From the NCBI GenBank assembly GCA_009602735.1, contig WELA01013825.1:4690-50084 (forward strand): a DNA stretch of 45,395 nt. Direction: 5' to 3'. Of this stretch, positions 44,830-45,395 are shown piece by piece (the stretch's first letter is position 1; each line of letters opens with the position of its first letter). The notes under the pieces are model-generated. The model was not told the origin of the DNA and made no database searches. It saw only the letters and a program-made list of their open reading frames with translations. Made by a program: the position numbers and the translations under genes. Origin of the DNA: Mesotaenium endlicherianum. Taxonomy: Eukaryota > Streptophyta > Zygnematophyceae > Zygnematales > Mesotaeniaceae.

Positions 44830-45395
44830 GAATCACACACTCTGGAAAAAAGATACGCGGGTGCATCAGAGAACCCACATAGTCTAAATCATTTGCTTCT
44901 TTCCGTGACGAAGAGCAAGCACTGCTGTCGTTCCGCTGCTCTAGCAAGCCCTCTACTTGTCGCAAGTGTAGACGACATCTAGCTCCCCTCTCAGGACAGG
45001 AGAGAGGTGCACGAGAGCAAGCAGGGCCGCCACAGAAAACCTCTCAGCTCAGCCCACAGCCCCCTGTTGATGGTGTAAGACCAGCACATGAGCACATCCC
45101 GTCCCTCAGCAGCACCAGCGCGTAGGTCACACTCGCAATACAATGCGCAACTGAGACTTCTCCACGGGCGCCCTCTCCACCGCCCCCCCAGTATGTTACT
45201 CTCGGGCTCTTGGAAAGAGTCCAGCCCGCAGCAGGAGGTCGTGCGGTCCCTCGTACGGTGCTGGACAACAACACTAGCGGCTGGGGCGCAGCGCAAGCAG
45301 CCCAGCACACTATCAACTCCACCCAGTCAGCACCCACGCACGCAAAGAACAAAAGACAGCGGGAAGTGGGGGAGAGGGGGGGCAGGAAGGGGGGG
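44830..45395. other. right end of window, unassigned
   Basis: GC-rich sequence with open frames on the minus strand (for example 45308-44991) but no recognisable family. It is probably intron and exon material of the minus-strand gene whose last exon ends at 44671. The extreme right end is G-rich. Confidence 0.35.

Overview
The window is a piece of a eukaryotic nuclear genome, most probably from a green alga. Genes are split by GT-AG introns. The set includes a chlorophyll b reductase of the NYC1 type (restricted to chlorophyll b organisms), a plastid-type DNL zinc-finger protein, cytosolic ribosomal protein eL28 and a plant-type HAL3. The pentamer TGTAA, the poly(A) signal known from chlorophytes, lies about 80-160 nt after the stop of five genes. 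I cannot name the genus. Exon models below were built by matching reading frames, splice sites and phases by eye.

Layout. Left part (1-15 kb), GC-rich with simple repeats in the introns: a GH5 exo-beta-1,3-glucanase with a fascin-like domain (+, about 579-4082, 5' part incomplete), an ELO-type fatty-acid elongase (+, 5592-8648, five exons, 291 aa), and NYC1 (-, 14914-9558, nine exons, 520 aa), convergent with ELO. Middle part (15-30 kb), more AT-rich: a MINDY-3-type deubiquitinase with an N-terminal ubiquitin-interacting motif (-, 22826-17678, one internal stretch unresolved around a low-complexity region holding an N), a DNL zinc-finger protein (+, 24023-25502), a J-domain protein (-, 27574-26300) and ribosomal protein eL28 (+, 28127-29968).

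From about 30.0 to 42.6 kb there is a 12-kb AT-rich, gene-poor block. It holds a diverged tandem array with a period of about 370 bp (about 32.38-33.65 kb), a decayed transposase-like coding region (34.08-35.52 kb), a decayed minus-strand zinc-ribbon/coiled-coil reading frame (37.3-37.9 kb), tRNA-like promoter remnants and several TATA-box-like sites. It looks like a graveyard of mobile DNA. At the right end are HAL3/phosphopantothenoylcysteine decarboxylase (+, 42683-43767) and a probable last exon of a GatB-like gene (-).

The genes are independent housekeeping or metabolic genes, not an operon or pathway cluster. No CRISPR array, rRNA or intact tRNA was seen. I did not find a convincing new multi-gene system. 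The points most worth a second look are the sense-strand-specific GT repeats in introns (including one forming the 3' splice site tract of ELO), the 370-bp array, and the decayed transposase-like family.
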